Source: Thiobacillaceae bacterium
GTDB lineage: Bacteria > Pseudomonadota > Gammaproteobacteria > Burkholderiales > Thiobacillaceae
NCBI GenBank assembly: GCA_012274165.1
Contig: JAAPAA010000399.1
Coordinates: 1-7,108 of the forward strand
DNA: 7,108 nt
Reading direction: 5' to 3'
In this document: positions 6,419 to 7,108 of the stretch, in pieces
How positions within the stretch are numbered: position 1 is the first letter of the stretch
Layout: every line of letters begins with the position of its first letter
Notes under the pieces: generated by a model
The model's input: the letters and a program-made list of their open reading frames with translations, nothing else
The model's database searches: none
What the model was told of the DNA's origin: nothing
Translations under genes and position numbers: made by a program

Positions 6419-6672
6419 CTCCACTTTTTACAAAGTCATAGATTCACAACTTTTTAGTGCGGTGTATGTGCGCCAGCAAACAAAAGGATTCTTGATAATT
6501 CCCTACTATTGAGCATCCGTAAAACAATAGTTGCTCAGGCGAGTTATACCAAGTCAGTTGAGGGTCTAAGCGGGAGCCCCCACGGCCTCGCAGACATGCA
6601 AAAGCCAGATCAACGTCGCCCTGCTGGCATTCCTTAAGACATGATATCGATTTGAACCAAGGAGAAAAGATT
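6419..6672. other. Flank between the IS21 end and the cupin pseudogene
   Basis: No intact gene is apparent. A pair of interleaved inverted repeats lies at 6505-6537. A short open stretch at 6564-6635 on the plus strand (LSGSPHGLADMQKPDQRRPAGIP) ends in TAA and has no recognisable similarity. The last 15 bases hold the ribosome-binding site of the cupin gene. Confidence 0.4.
6505..6537 (+). other. Interleaved inverted repeats with pseudoknot potential
   Basis: ACTATTG at 6505-6511 is complementary to CAATAGT at 6525-6531, and TGAGCA at 6510-6515 is complementary to TGCTCA at 6532-6537. The two pairings interleave and share two bases, so an RNA could form an H-type pseudoknot with stems of about six and five pairs, or switch between two hairpins. 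It lies about 135 bases upstream of the cupin start. Confidence 0.3.
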
Positions 6673-6817
6673 ATGAAAGCTTTGTAAAAGACATTGAAAG
6701 CATCGCTGTCAAGAATGTGGATTTTCGCCAAGTGCCTTACACGGCAAAGTACTGCCAGCTCGTTGTGCCGATGCGGAGGCCGACAACGAGCACTTCGATG
6801 GCAAAACGACGGAATAG
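6673..6817 (+). pseudogene. Cupin-domain protein gene, frameshifted and internally deleted
   Basis: A strong AAGGAG at 6659-6664 lies eight bases before ATG at 6673, but the literal frame stops after four codons (MKAL). Adding one G in the third codon gives MKG and then FVKDIESIAVKNVDFRQVPY followed by TAKYCQLVV, the N-terminal segment of a small single-domain cupin family. Near 6767 the frame jumps to ADAEADNEHFDGKTTE and TAG at 6815-6817, the C-terminus of the same family. The middle of the protein, which holds the metal-binding histidine motifs, is missing. The gene thus carries a one-base loss and an internal deletion of roughly 60-70 codons and cannot make a working cupin. The role of the intact family is not well defined. 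Confidence 0.65.
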
Positions 6818-6841
6818 AGAATCGACTGCGCACCCAGCGGC

Positions 6842-6958
6842 GGACATTTTTCCGGTGCCCTGCGCGAGATATACGAAGACGATGCCTTGTTCGACTTCAA
6901 TCATCCGCTGGCGAGCCAACCGCTGAAATTCGAAGCGAAAATTATCGGCATACTATGA
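6842..6958 (+). pseudogene. fkpB: C-terminal remnant of FKBP-type peptidyl-prolyl isomerase FkpB (SlpA)
   Basis: The last 38 codons before TGA at 6956-6958 read GHFSGALREIYEDDALFDFN and then HPLASQPLKFEAKIIGIL. The DFNHPLA-x-x-x-L-x-F-x-x-x-I motif is the signature of the C-terminal strand of SlyD/FkpB-type FKBP isomerases. In Escherichia coli and many beta- and gammaproteobacteria fkpB lies directly upstream of ispH, as here (64 bases). All of the N-terminal part, about 110 residues including the FKBP catalytic pocket and the insert-in-flap start, is gone. The frame runs back to the cupin stop codon at 6815-6817 with no start, so the fragment is a deletion scar. Confidence 0.7.
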
Positions 6959-7022
6959 CAGGTACAGAAAGCTACTGCGAATTTTGTGCAAGGCATGTGT
7001 GGCGCGATTCGAAGGATAGAAA

Positions 7023-7108
7023 ATGAATGCGGAAATACTACTCGCCCAACCGCGTGGCTTTTGTGCCGAAGTAGATCGCGCGATCGAAATCGTTGAGCGA
7101 GCGCTCAC
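7023..7108 (+). CDS. ispH: 4-hydroxy-3-methylbut-2-enyl diphosphate reductase, 5' end only
   Basis: Translation from ATG at 7023 gives MNAEILLAQPRGFCAEVDRA and then IEIVERAL, matching the N-terminus of IspH/LytB (E. coli MQILLANPRGFCAGVDRAI). IspH is the cytosolic iron-sulfur enzyme of the last MEP-pathway step, reducing HMBPP to isopentenyl and dimethylallyl diphosphate. Cys14 here corresponds to the first [4Fe-4S] cysteine (Cys12 in E. coli). AAGGA at 7012-7016 lies six bases before the ATG. The glycine after Cys-Ala is Glu (FCAEV), an unusual change beside a cluster ligand; one G-to-A transition would explain it. The fkpB scrap upstream confirms the locus. The gene leaves the window after 28 codons, so its integrity cannot be judged. 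Confidence 0.88.
   Translation, partial: MNAEILLAQPRGFCAEVDRAIEIVERAL

Noticed and set aside
6444..6833. A 129-codon minus-strand open frame
   Set aside because: It crosses the plus-strand cupin remnant and non-coding flank, and its protein has no recognisable domain or ribosome-binding site.
1..7108. CRISPR array, tRNA or rRNA genes
   Set aside because: No regularly spaced repeats, cloverleaf-like sequence or conserved rRNA segments were seen on either strand.

Overview
The window looks like a chromosomal stretch from a high-GC proteobacterium, most likely a betaproteobacterium. The GC-rich coding of the left half, the fkpB-to-ispH order at the right end and the flavour of the encoded proteins point that way, but no rRNA or other marker gene confirms it. 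A low-GC, decayed accessory segment of about 2 kb sits between conserved chromosomal genes.

Left block (1-4427, all on the minus strand). A very large transglutaminase/DUF2126 gene fills 1-3357 and runs off the left edge near its C-terminus. Upstream of it lie a secreted DUF2141-family gene (3630-4148) and a 41-codon fragment that reads like the C-terminal end of an NhaA-type Na+/H+ antiporter (4302-4427). Codon use is GC-rich and the large gene is open across 1119 codons.

Middle block (about 4430-6418, AT-richer). This holds an integron cassette module: an intact 223-residue orphan gene (4534-5205), a well-formed attC site (5212-5266), and a second cassette gene that begins one base after the attC. 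That second gene reads as a frameshifted, truncated SMI1/KNR4 (SUKH) protein. No integron integrase or attI is visible, so it resembles a cassette cluster without its integrase. Next, on the minus strand, come a twice-frameshifted gene for a coiled-coil plus winged-helix-like protein (5506-6196) and the left end of an IS21-family insertion sequence (6224-6418) with a broken istA start.

Right block (about 6419-7108, plus strand). A cupin gene has a frameshift at its third codon and has lost its middle (6673-6817). A C-terminal scrap of fkpB/slpA follows (6842-6958), then the 5' end of ispH (7023 onward), which continues past the right edge.

The dominant pattern is decay confined to the region between the cassette module and ispH. 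At least five small indels or stop codons and several large internal deletions fall within about 1.7 kb, while the 3.36 kb gene to the left has none. This argues for real pseudogenisation around a mobile-DNA insertion rather than uniform sequencing error. The most novel intact object is the orphan cassette gene at 4534-5205.
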